NCBI RefSeq assembly: GCF_000445125.1
Contig: NZ_ATHL01000055.1
Coordinates: 56,920-120,919, forward strand
DNA length: 64,000 nt
Reading direction: 5' to 3'
Origin: Novosphingobium lindaniclasticum LE124
Lineage (GTDB): Bacteria > Pseudomonadota > Alphaproteobacteria > Sphingomonadales > Sphingomonadaceae
Shown one piece after another: positions 1-7,075 of the stretch. The position numbers and the translations under genes are program-made. Within the stretch, counting starts at the first letter, position 1. Each line of letters opens with the position of its first letter. A model generated the notes under the pieces. That model was not told where the DNA came from and made no database searches. It saw only the letters and a list, made by a program, of their open reading frames with translations.

Positions 1-580
1 TGACGAAACAGGCTACGGTCATGCCGACCGAAACCGCCATGGTGCTGCCGACTTGCGAGGCGCGCTTGCCGCAGAGGATATAGAGCGCCCAGCAGGCCGC
101 TGCGCCGAGCGCGAAGGCGATGCCGGCCAGGTCCAGCGGCTCGGCGCGGTCGGGCCAGGGGATCAGCAGGGCGAGTCCGCCCAGCGCCAGGGCAAGCCAG
201 AGGAAGTCGCGCAGCGAACGCGAGGTGGCCAGCACCACGCCCAGCGGCCCGCAGATCTCGATGGCGACACCGATGCCGATGGGAATGCGGCGGAACGCCC
301 AGTAGATCATCAGGTTCATCCCGCCGAGCACGAGTCCGTAGACCAGCAGCCAGCGCAATTGTCGCGCCGTCACCCGGCTGCGCCAGGGGCGGGCGATGGC
401 GAGCAGGAGCACCGCCGAGATCGTCGTGCGCAGAGCCGCTACGCCTTCGGGACCCACGATCGGGAACAGGCTCTTGGCGAAAGCCGCCCCGAGGTTGATC
501 GAAGCCTGCGCCACGACGATGGAGAGCCCGGCAAGCAGCACGGCGCGGTCGGTCGTCGGAGGAGAAGGTGTCGCGGTCAT
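1..580 (-). CDS. EamA/RhtA-family transporter, partial (3' end beyond window)
   Basis: This is an inner-membrane drug/metabolite-superfamily exporter related to the threonine/homoserine exporter RhtA. It was read directly from the minus strand: about 193 codons are open from ATG at 580 to the window edge, and the rest lies outside. Hydrophobic helices are plain, for example VLLAGLSIVVAQASINLG near residue 15 and a helix with the RhtA-like stretch GAAACWALYILCGKRAS near residue 170. The RIPIGIGVAIEICGPL segment near residue 100 is typical of RhtA proteins. The gene ends before a secreted-protein gene encoded upstream on the same strand, with a 77-base gap, so the two could be co-transcribed. 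The substrate cannot be told from sequence. Confidence 0.8.
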   Translation of the reverse strand, partial: MTATPSPPTTDRAVLLAGLSIVVAQASINLGAAFAKSLFPIVGPEGVAALRTTISAVLLLAIARPWRSRVTARQLRWLLVYGLVLGGMNLMIYWAFRRIPIGIGVAIEICGPLGVVLATSRSLRDFLWLALALGGLALLIPWPDRAEPLDLAGIAFALGAAACWALYILCGKRASQVGSTMAVSVGMTVACFV

Positions 581-657
581 GCCCGCGCGATGCCCTTGGC
601 GAGGGCGGCGGGCAAGACGTTAGTGAGGAAAGCGCGTCCCCCCAACTCGTATGCCTG

Positions 658-1587
658 CTACTCTCCCGGCAACAGCGGCGGAGAGCCGCTGATGGGGCCG
701 AGCCAGAAGAAGCCGTCATAGCGAGTATCCGGTTCTTCTCCGGGAAAGGCGCCGAGGCCGATGAAGGGCGCGCGTTTCAGATCGGAATTGCTCGTCACGG
801 AATGATTCCCGCACTCGATAGCGTCGGAGGGGGGCGGATGGCCGGGGGTGAACGTCACGCCCGGCTTGGCGAGGCAGTTCCATGCGGTGCCTGCCGCGTA
901 ACGGGTATTCAGAGTGACGACGCGGCCAAGTGCGGCAAGCCGCGCGGCCATGAAGTCGAAGCTGCCCGCGCCTTCGCCATGGCGCGCTCTTCTGGCGTGA
1001 ATATTGCCGACGAGGACCAGCACTTGGTCATAGCGACCGCGTATCGTCGCCCCATGGATGTTTTCCGCCTGCGCGGCTTCATGCGCACCTTGGCCGGCAA
1101 GGTGGGGAAAGTGCTTCTCTTGAGCAGAGTCGCTGTTGAAAGCGACGATGTCGATAGGAAGGCCGGTGGTTTTCAACGCATGCAGGTGCACAACCATGCC
1201 GAACATGGCCTCGCTGGCGATCCCGTCCTTGCGCCCGTTCCAGCCTACGAGGCGCAGCGCTTGCCCGAAACGAGCCGTCGGCAACCGCCAGGCATCCTGC
1301 AAGACGGCATTGTCCCGCGCGTTCTGCTCGATCGCGACGAGCACGCGTTGTTTTCGGGAGGCGAGCGCGCAGGCGAGATTACCGATGAACGCGGGGCTTT
1401 GCTGCGTACCGTGGAGTTCGCCGAAAACGACATAGCGCGGTTGGCGACGGGCGATCTCCGTCCACCCCTCGGGCAAGCTACATGCCGTGACGGCAGGCTC
1501 GTCAGCCCACGCCATCGAGGCTCCCGCAGCCATTGCCAGGGTAAGCGCCGAAAGGACGAGCAGGATCAAGGGCCTCAGAAACGTCAC
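658..1587 (-). CDS. secreted ChaN/EreA-like (Tiki-superfamily) protein
   Basis: This is a probable periplasmic protein of about 309 residues. I chose the GTG start at 1587 because GGAGG lies five bases before it and it begins directly with a signal peptide (TFLRPLILLVLSALTL, cleaved after ASMAWA). An in-frame ATG at 1656 would only add an unlikely N-terminal extension. After the signal peptide comes VVFGELHGTQQSP, the GExHG..P motif of the ChaN haem-binding and erythromycin-esterase-like superfamily. A conserved Glu-bearing strand follows (VLVAIEQNARDN), and later a strand plus His (VLVGNIHARR). Metal or haem binding through these residues is inferred from the superfamily. The substrate is unknown. 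The neighbouring transporter fragment gives no clue. Confidence 0.6.
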   Translation of the reverse strand: MTFLRPLILLVLSALTLAMAAGASMAWADEPAVTACSLPEGWTEIARRQPRYVVFGELHGTQQSPAFIGNLACALASRKQRVLVAIEQNARDNAVLQDAWRLPTARFGQALRLVGWNGRKDGIASEAMFGMVVHLHALKTTGLPIDIVAFNSDSAQEKHFPHLAGQGAHEAAQAENIHGATIRGRYDQVLVLVGNIHARRARHGEGAGSFDFMAARLAALGRVVTLNTRYAAGTAWNCLAKPGVTFTPGHPPPSDAIECGNHSVTSNSDLKRAPFIGLGAFPGEEPDTRYDGFFWLGPISGSPPLLPGE

Positions 1588-1693
1588 CTCACCCTCCCGC
1601 ACCAGCGCGCCGTAACAAAGACCAGACGGAACCATTCTCGCGCCGATTTCATCCATTTAATACTATCATCCATAGACGGATGAGAGTTCTGGA

Positions 1694-3217
1694 TCAGCCG
1701 CTGGGAGGCCGCCTGCGATAGCTCAGCGCTTCGGCGACATGAAGACGCGTCACCGGTTCGGACTCGGCGAGGTCCGCGATCGTGCGCGCCACGCGCAGGA
1801 TACGTGTATAGCCGCGCGCCGAGAGGTGCATCGCCTCCGCAGCCTGCATCAGTAGCTTGCGGCCGGCATCGTCGGGCGTTGCATGCGCTTCGAGAAGGTC
1901 GCCGTCGAGTTCCGCATTGGTGCGCTTGGCGGTGCCTTCCAGCCGCGCGGTCTGGACCGCTCGGGCTCGTGCGACGCGGGCGGCGACATCGTGGCTGCCT
2001 TCCTTGGACGGCGGCAGAGCCAGATCGACCGCGCGCACCGGATCGACTTCGACATGAAGGTCGATCCGGTCAAGCAGAGGGCCGGAGACCTTGCCCTGAT
2101 AGTCCGCCGCGCATTTCGGAACGCGCGAACAGGCAAGCGCCGGATCGCTCAGGAATCCGCAGCGGCACGGATTCATCGCGGCGATCAATTGGACTCGTGC
2201 CGGATAGGTCACATGGGCATTCGCGCGGGCCACGGTGATCTCGCCGGTTTCCAGCGGTTGGCGCAATGAATCGAGCACGGCGCGTTGGAACTCCGGCAAT
2301 TCGTCCAGGAACAGCACACCCAGATGCGCCATGGAGACTTCGCCCGGCCGCACCTTGAGCCCGCCGCCGGTCAGAGCCGCCATTGAAGCGGAGTGATGCG
2401 GTGCCCTGAACGGGCGCGCGCGGCTGATCCGTCCTTCCTCAAGCGTGCCGGCAACGGAAGCGATCATCGAGACTTCCAGAGCCTCGGCCGCGGTCAAGGG
2501 TGGGAGGATCCCGGGCATGCATGCCGCCAGCAGCGATTTGCCGGCCCCCGGCGGCCCGCTCATCAGCAGGTTGTGCGAACCGGCGGCGGCGATTTCCAGA
2601 GCGCGGCGCGCGACTTCCTGGCCCTTCACCTGTTTCAGGTCCGGCCCTTGTCCAGGCGGGTCGGCGCGTCCGAGTTCGGGCTGGGGGAGCACTTGCGTGC
2701 CCTTGAGATGATTGAGCAGGCTGATGAGATTCGGCGCGGCCACGATCGGAACCCCGCTTGCCCAGCGAGCCTCGCTCCCCTGCGCCGCTGGGCAGATCAG
2801 CCCCAGATCGCGCTCGCTCGCGTGGAGCGCGGCCAGCAGTACGCCGGGCGAGGGGATGACTCGGCCGTCCAGCGCCAGTTCGCCCACCGCGACGAAGTCT
2901 CCCAATTGCTCGCCATCGACGATCCCCATCGCAGCAAGCAGGGACAGCGCAATGGGCAGGTCGTAATGCGAGCCCTCCTTCGGCAGGTCTGCCGGCGAAA
3001 GGTTGATGGTGATTCGCTTGGGCGGCAGGGCCAGGCCCATTGCGGTTAGTGCAGCGCTTACCCTCTGCCGGCTTTCGCCCACTGCCTTGTCCGGCAAGCC
3101 GACCACAGCGAAGCCGGGCATTCCGGGTGCGACCTGACACTGAACTTCAACCGCGCGCGCTTCCAATCCCAAGTAGGCGACGGTAGAAACGACAGCGACC
3201 ACGTTCAGCAATCCCAA
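1694..3217 (-). CDS. comM: YifB/ComM-family Mg-chelatase-like AAA+ ATPase
   Basis: 507 residues, the usual length for YifB/ComM. ComM is a hexameric helicase that promotes branch migration during natural transformation and recombination; that role is known from other bacteria, not shown here. The N-terminal third is the Lon-protease-like fold (GLEARAVEVQCQVAPG, FAVVGLPDKAVGESRQR). The AAA core carries Walker A GPPGAGKS near residue 220 and Walker B VLFLDELPEF near residue 300. A Cys cluster follows (AAMNPCRCGFL and later Cys residues) that may bind zinc. The C-terminal helical domain ends with SYRRRPPSG. It diverges from the ClpP-like gene on the plus strand across a 136-base gap holding a palindrome. 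Confidence 0.93.
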   Translation of the reverse strand: MGLLNVVAVVSTVAYLGLEARAVEVQCQVAPGMPGFAVVGLPDKAVGESRQRVSAALTAMGLALPPKRITINLSPADLPKEGSHYDLPIALSLLAAMGIVDGEQLGDFVAVGELALDGRVIPSPGVLLAALHASERDLGLICPAAQGSEARWASGVPIVAAPNLISLLNHLKGTQVLPQPELGRADPPGQGPDLKQVKGQEVARRALEIAAAGSHNLLMSGPPGAGKSLLAACMPGILPPLTAAEALEVSMIASVAGTLEEGRISRARPFRAPHHSASMAALTGGGLKVRPGEVSMAHLGVLFLDELPEFQRAVLDSLRQPLETGEITVARANAHVTYPARVQLIAAMNPCRCGFLSDPALACSRVPKCAADYQGKVSGPLLDRIDLHVEVDPVRAVDLALPPSKEGSHDVAARVARARAVQTARLEGTAKRTNAELDGDLLEAHATPDDAGRKLLMQAAEAMHLSARGYTRILRVARTIADLAESEPVTRLHVAEALSYRRRPPSG

Positions 3218-3288
3218 TAGAAGCCGCGGATGGATGTTTGATTAAGTTGTATAACGTGCCTTGCTTTAAGTAACACTCATTGTCCATG

Positions 3289-3308
3289 AGGTTAAAGTGT
3301 TTTAACCT
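3289..3308. promoter_or_regulatory. 8-bp palindrome with 4-base spacer in a divergent promoter region
   Basis: AGGTTAAA, spacer GTGT, then TTTAACCT form a perfect inverted repeat. It sits about 70 bases upstream of comM and 45 bases upstream of the ClpP-like gene. The symmetry and AT-rich content suit an operator for a dimeric repressor, but I cannot name the regulator. There is no U-run directly after it, so a terminator is less likely. Confidence 0.4.
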
Positions 3309-3353
3309 TGATCCTAGGGACTTGGGTAAGCAGATGGACCGCATCTTTCCCTC

Positions 3354-4181
3354 ATGCGCGCGCTCCCTTCGTTTTCCGCTCTGGCGATCCTGGTTTCCGG
3401 CCTGATCGGCGCAGTACCCGCATGGGCCGAACAAGGGGCAGCCGGGCGGATATCCTACGAATGGGTCGAGGAAGGCGCAGCCTTGTCCACGCCGGGCCTG
3501 GCGGATCCCAGCTATGTCGATCGCCTCGGCGATACCGAATCCGAGCGAGCCTTGCCCTTGTCGCAGGACGCGCGGTCGCAGGCCGTTTTCTGGCATTCCG
3601 CACCTGGGACGATCGCGCCCGGCATCGCATCCTACGGGCCGTTCCGCGTAATCGATTCCGGGCGTGCAGCGCTCGTCGATGCTACGGATTCGCGTAGTCC
3701 GGAGCAGTTTGCCGCACTCCTGCGGGACTACCCGAATATCTCCGAACTGGAGATGATCGAATGTCCCGGGACGGAAGACGATCTTGCCAACCTTCGCCTG
3801 GGACGGATGATCCGGGCGCGCGGCATCTCGACTCACGTTCCTGCCGGGGGATCCGTGCGTTCCGGAGCCGTGGAACTGTTCCTGGCAGGACGGCTGCGCT
3901 ACGCCGATCCGGGTTCCGAATTCGCCGTCCATGCCTGGCTGGACGATACCGGCAGGACACCGCGCGATTACGCGCCCAATTCGCCGGAGAACCTGCGCTA
4001 TCTGAACTATTATCAGCAGATGGGCATGAACCTTCAGGAGGCCCGCGCCTTCTATGCCATGACCAACGCCATCCCTTTCGAATCCGCGCGCTGGTTCGGT
4101 GCCGACGAGATGGCGCGATGGGTGCGGCTGGACGATGCGCCCAGATGGCCTGCGACTCGCCTGACGGTGTTGCAACGATAA
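3354..4181 (+). CDS. periplasmic ClpP/crotonase-fold protein (COG3904-like)
   Basis: 275 residues. A clear signal peptide (RALPSFSALAILVSGLIGAVPAWA) is cleaved before EQGAAG, so the protein is exported. The middle shows the layout of periplasmic ClpP-like proteins: a strand (ISELEMIEC), then LGRMIRARGISTHVPAGG, then SGAVELFLAGRLRYADPG, where the Ser aligns with the usual catalytic Ser of this fold, then FAVHAWLDD with the matching His. The normal Cys-Ala-Ser-Ala-Cys neighbourhood is changed, so activity is uncertain. It is followed 99 bases later by an acyltransferase gene on the same strand, which may share its transcript. Function is unknown beyond the fold. Confidence 0.55.
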   Translation: MRALPSFSALAILVSGLIGAVPAWAEQGAAGRISYEWVEEGAALSTPGLADPSYVDRLGDTESERALPLSQDARSQAVFWHSAPGTIAPGIASYGPFRVIDSGRAALVDATDSRSPEQFAALLRDYPNISELEMIECPGTEDDLANLRLGRMIRARGISTHVPAGGSVRSGAVELFLAGRLRYADPGSEFAVHAWLDDTGRTPRDYAPNSPENLRYLNYYQQMGMNLQEARAFYAMTNAIPFESARWFGADEMARWVRLDDAPRWPATRLTVLQR

Positions 4182-4280
4182 TGGATCTGCTTGTGTTTGG
4201 CGAAAGGCCGACTCCGGCATCATGATCGATCCGTTGCGCCAGCAGGATGCTGGTGGGGATTTCGGATCGGCTCGGCGAAC

Positions 4281-5393
4281 ATGGCAGGCAAGACAAGGCA
4301 GCCGGGCAGCGCATCGTCGCCCACTCTGGCGGGACTGCAAGTGGCGCGGGGTCTGGCCGCTCTTTCCGTCACGCTGCATCATGCCCTCGAGACGTCGAAC
4401 GGCGTTCCCGGCTCCTTCAGCCCCGACTGGCTGACGACCGGCGGCGCGGGCGGAGTGGATATCTTCTTCGTCATCAGCGGGTTCATCATGGCCCACACCA
4501 GCTTCCGGCCCGGCCAGCCATCTCCAGGGGCGGCCGAATTCCTGCAAAGGCGGGCGGCGCGGATCTATCCGCTCTATTGGCTCGCGTGCCTGACCATGCT
4601 TTCGCTGATGGCCCTGGGGTTCTTCCAGTCGCGAGTCCTGTCGCCGGGCGACATCTTCCTGGCACTCGCGCTTCTTCCTGGCGGTCAACCGGTCATCGGC
4701 GTGGCCTGGACGCTCGTCTACGAGGTCTACTTCTATCTGATCTTCGCCGCCTGCCTGGCTGCAGGCCGGCCGTCGCTGGTGCTTTGTGCCGCGAGCGCGG
4801 TCATCGCCGCACTTCTTGCACTTGCGCAAGGTTTGCCGGAGAGCGGCGTCCAGCGCTTCCTGAGCGATCCTATCCCGCTGGAATTTCTGCTCGGCATGGG
4901 TCTCGCCTCGGTCTATCCCCATATCCGGGAGACGTTGAAAGGCGCGCTTGTGGGATCCTTGCTGGTCTTCTTCGGCCTTGCGCTTCTTTATGCCGCACCC
5001 CTGGTAGTCCCGCACCAAACGACACATGGGTTGGAGAGCTGGGCGCGAGTCGCTGCATGGGGAACTGCCGGCCTGGCGATCGTGGCAGGTTTTCTGGCCC
5101 TGCCGGAGCGAGCAGGACGGCTGGCGCGGTGGCTCAAGGGTCTGGGCGACGCTTCATACGCCCTCTATCTGACCCATTTCTTCGTCCTGATGGGCTATGG
5201 CCTGGCACTCAGGAAGCAGACGGTGGCCGAACTACCGCAATATCTGCTGGTGATCCCCATGGTGGTTCTGGCCTGTCTAGTGGGCGCGGCGGCCCATGTC
5301 GCGGCGGAGCGACCTTTGTTGCGGCTTGCCCGGCGGGCGATCGACCGGACCGCGCCAAGGCGGCGCGCGGAGACCGTCGTTACGGCAGCCTGA
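4281..5393 (+). CDS. acyltransferase family 3 (OafA/YrhL-like) membrane protein
   Basis: A multi-pass inner-membrane acyltransferase of about 370 residues, likely moving acetyl or other acyl groups onto a cell-surface polysaccharide or lipid. I chose ATG 4281 (AGKTRQPGS) because the open frame before it starts at TTG 4191 and gives an unlikely polar leader. Family marks are GLQVARGLAALSVTLHHAL, with the catalytic-type His near residue 35, then GGVDIFFVISGFIM, and the RRAARIYPLYW loop. About ten hydrophobic helices follow, and the last contains SYALYLTHFFVLMGYG. The acceptor cannot be told from sequence. No polysaccharide gene cluster surrounds it. Confidence 0.85.
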   Translation: MAGKTRQPGSASSPTLAGLQVARGLAALSVTLHHALETSNGVPGSFSPDWLTTGGAGGVDIFFVISGFIMAHTSFRPGQPSPGAAEFLQRRAARIYPLYWLACLTMLSLMALGFFQSRVLSPGDIFLALALLPGGQPVIGVAWTLVYEVYFYLIFAACLAAGRPSLVLCAASAVIAALLALAQGLPESGVQRFLSDPIPLEFLLGMGLASVYPHIRETLKGALVGSLLVFFGLALLYAAPLVVPHQTTHGLESWARVAAWGTAGLAIVAGFLALPERAGRLARWLKGLGDASYALYLTHFFVLMGYGLALRKQTVAELPQYLLVIPMVVLACLVGAAAHVAAERPLLRLARRAIDRTAPRRRAETVVTAA

Positions 5394-5440
5394 CCGATCG
5401 AACCGCCTCGGCGGCCGCACGGGCTGAACGAGGAACCGGG

Positions 5441-5478
5441 TCTTACTTGAACACCGCCGTCTTACTTGAACAGCGCCG
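5441..5478. repeat. tandem duplication of a 19-bp unit
   Basis: TCTTACTTGAACACCGCCG occurs twice head to tail (5441-5459 and 5460-5478) with one C/G difference. The second copy contains the last codons and stop of the minus-strand gene that ends at 5462. The first copy lies just beyond it, so the end of the gene has been duplicated downstream. Confidence 0.9.
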
Positions 5479-5749
5479 TCAACCATCCCTGGCGTTTAGG
5501 AGGGCGCTGTGCGCCGCTCACTTGAAGCAGGTGATTCGCGAGAACGGCGGCTTGGCTGCGCGTAAGGAAGAGGCGTGCATGGTCCGGCTCGTCGCCGGAA
5601 TCCCAACGCGCCTTTTCGAAAGTCTGGAGTTCGAGCATGATGTTCGGACCCAGGTCTCGCGAGGACCATCCCACAAGCACACCGATACGATCTTCCTTCG
5701 TCATCGGATTGTCAAACCCACCATTTCCCTCGCCGGAACCGTTCGCCAT
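5462..5749 (-). CDS. small hypothetical protein
   Basis: 95 residues from ATG 5749. The open frame runs further upstream, but that part has shadow-like Arg-rich composition, while MANGSGEGNGG onward looks like a normal start. I recognise no domain. The chain has a hydrophobic strand (DRIGVLVGW), a mixed middle (LGPNIMLELQTFEKARWD) and an amphipathic helix (LTRSQAAVLANHLLQVSG), ending WLTALFK. It is probably soluble and cytoplasmic. It converges on the acyltransferase gene and is divergent from rpmH. A 19-bp tandem duplication overlaps its stop codon. Confidence 0.6.
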   Translation of the reverse strand: MANGSGEGNGGFDNPMTKEDRIGVLVGWSSRDLGPNIMLELQTFEKARWDSGDEPDHARLFLTRSQAAVLANHLLQVSGAQRPPKRQGWLTALFK

Positions 5750-5919
5750 CCGGGATCCCGGCAGGTTGCCAAGGTTCCATGGCACTCGTTCTATGGCACT
5801 GCGCGAAGGTGGACGCAGCTGGTCATTGGGGGTAGTTCCGGCAGCGCGCAGTGAAGGGCCGCAATGCCTTTGACGGCCCGTCCATGAGGGCGGAACGGCC
5901 CGCCGGATGTGCCTTTGTC

Positions 5920-5948
5920 TTGACTCTGCTGCGCCAGTCCCGTAACGG
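5920..5948 (+). promoter_or_regulatory. candidate sigma-70 promoter of rpmH
   Basis: TTGACT at 5920, a 17-base spacer, then TAACGG at 5943. This would place the transcription start about 78 bases before rpmH. The rpsT gene has a similar arrangement (TTGACG, 17 bases, TAAGGG), which supports both calls. Confidence 0.45.
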
Positions 5949-6032
5949 CGCGCTTCTGTTTTGCGGTCGACCTCTTGGGCGGCCCTTTTTGTTCGGGTCC
6001 TTCGGGACCGTATTTGAATTTCGAGGACCGTC

Positions 6033-6167
6033 ATGAAGCGCACTTTCCAGCCCAGCCGCCTTGTTCGCGCCCGCCGTCACGGCTTCCGCGCCCGTACGGC
6101 GACTGCCGGTGGCCGCAAGGTGCTTCGTGCGCGCCGCGCTCGCGGCCGTTCGAAGCTTTCGGCCTAA
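6033..6167 (+). CDS. rpmH: 50S ribosomal protein L34
   Basis: 44 residues, [19 protein letters not shown] onward, ending GRSKLSA. The length and the Arg/Lys-rich sequence are diagnostic for bL34 of the large subunit. It is preceded by GAGGACCGTC, giving an adequate ribosome-binding site. It begins the conserved rpmH-rnpA-yidD-yidC-engB cluster. The 175-base gap to rnpA is long and holds two hairpins, so expression of the two may be set separately after transcription. Confidence 0.98.
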   Translation: MKRTFQPSRLVRARRHGFRARTATAGGRKVLRARRARGRSKLSA

Positions 6168-6176
6168 GTCTTTCGG

Positions 6177-6196
6177 CCTGAGCCCTGGGGCTCAGG
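6177..6196 (+). other. short hairpin just after rpmH
   Basis: CCTGAGCC, a 4-base loop, then GGCTCAGG make a perfect 8-bp stem ten bases after the rpmH stop. No run of T follows, so it is not a canonical intrinsic terminator. It may stabilise the rpmH message or weaken read-through. Confidence 0.5.
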
Positions 6197-6212
6197 GTCG
6201 AAATGCGGCACC

Positions 6213-6271
6213 CGGCCCGTGTCGCCATCCGAGTTCCCGTATCTCGGGGATTCGGGTGGCGACACGGGCCG
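6213..6271 (+). other. long stem-loop in the rpmH-rnpA gap
   Basis: Bases 6213-6232 and 6252-6271 are complementary over 20 positions. 19 pairs are Watson-Crick and one is G-U in RNA. The 19-base loop holds a further short stem (CCCG/CGGG). No U-tract follows. The sequence implies a very stable RNA fold between L34 and RnpA, perhaps a processing site or a partial transcription barrier; that role is inference. Confidence 0.6.
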
Positions 6272-6342
6272 AAGTCGTTTCAGGGCCCGGCGCCGGCGAA
6301 TCGCTCTTTGCAGTCGAGACGGTCGATCCTATTTCCGACGCG

Positions 6343-6774
6343 ATGACCATCAGCCCTTACTCCACGATGACCAAGCGGGCCGACTTCGTTGCGGCCAATG
6401 GCGGCTTGCGAGTCGCGCGGCCCGGGTTCGTGCTGCTGGCCAAGGCGAACGGCGGGCAGGGGATGCGCGCCGGCATCACCGTCACCAAGAAGATCGGCAA
6501 TGCCGTCGTGCGCAACCGCATGAAGCGGCGCTTCCGGGCGCTGCTGCGCGAGATGCTGCCGGAGCACGGCCTTGCCGATACCGATCATGTCCTGATCGGC
6601 CGCGAGAACGGCGTGGAGCGCGATTTCACCCTTTTGCGCGATGAACTGCTGGCCGCGCTCGGCCGTGCGCAGGCGGGCAAGGGCGATCCGCCGCGCAGCC
6701 AGCGCGGACGCAAGCGCGGGCCGGGCCAGCGGGGGGCTGCAAAAACCGCGGCGCCGAGAGCGGCGGGGGCGTGA
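6343..6774 (+). CDS. rnpA: ribonuclease P protein component
   Basis: 143 residues. This is the protein subunit that helps RNase P RNA mature the 5' ends of tRNAs. The open frame extends upstream to 6061 through rpmH and the hairpin region, but [20 protein letters not shown] is the recognisable family start, so ATG 6343 is chosen; the second Met at [10 protein letters not shown] is an alternative. The RNR motif is complete ([21 protein letters not shown]). The C-terminus carries a basic, low-complexity tail ([22 protein letters not shown]), longer than in E. coli. Its TGA overlaps the GTG start of yidD, which suggests translational coupling. Confidence 0.95.
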   Translation: MTISPYSTMTKRADFVAANGGLRVARPGFVLLAKANGGQGMRAGITVTKKIGNAVVRNRMKRRFRALLREMLPEHGLADTDHVLIGRENGVERDFTLLRDELLAALGRAQAGKGDPPRSQRGRKRGPGQRGAAKTAAPRAAGA

Positions 6775-7016
6775 AGAAGGCGTTGGCCTTCCTGGTCTCG
6801 CTGCCGGGGCTGCTGCTGATCCTAGGCGCGCGGGCCTGGCAGCTCGGTCCCTCGCGGATCATGCCGCCGACGTGCCGCTATGCGCCGTCCTGCTCGCAAT
6901 ATGCCATCGTCGCGGTCCGCAAGCATGGTGCGATTAAGGGTGGCTGGCTGGCGTTCAAGCGTATATTGCGCTGCCAGCCCTGGGGTGGGCACGGCTACGA
7001 CCCGGTCCCCGACTGA
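6771..7016 (+). CDS. yidD: membrane protein insertion efficiency factor YidD
   Basis: 81 residues from a GTG start that overlaps the rnpA stop (GTGA). It is a small membrane-associated factor that assists YidC-dependent insertion. Family marks are a hydrophobic N-terminus ([19 protein letters not shown]), the Cys motif [21 protein letters not shown], and [14 protein letters not shown] at the end. Length and order within the rnpA-yidC cluster are typical. Confidence 0.96.
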   Translation: MKKALAFLVSLPGLLLILGARAWQLGPSRIMPPTCRYAPSCSQYAIVAVRKHGAIKGGWLAFKRILRCQPWGGHGYDPVPD

Positions 7017-7075
7017 ACGAATTTACGGCAGCCAAGTCGCTGCCACTGACGCGAATACGACAGGAAAAAGCCTTC

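Noticed and set aside
3147..5027. Open minus-strand frame of 626 codons opposite the ClpP-like and acyltransferase genes
   Set aside because: It is the antisense of two well-supported genes, with Arg/Gly/Pro-rich shadow composition and no domain.
4247..5854. Open plus-strand frame of 535 codons overlapping the acyltransferase
   Set aside because: Out-of-frame shadow of a recognisable membrane acyltransferase; no helices or motifs of its own.
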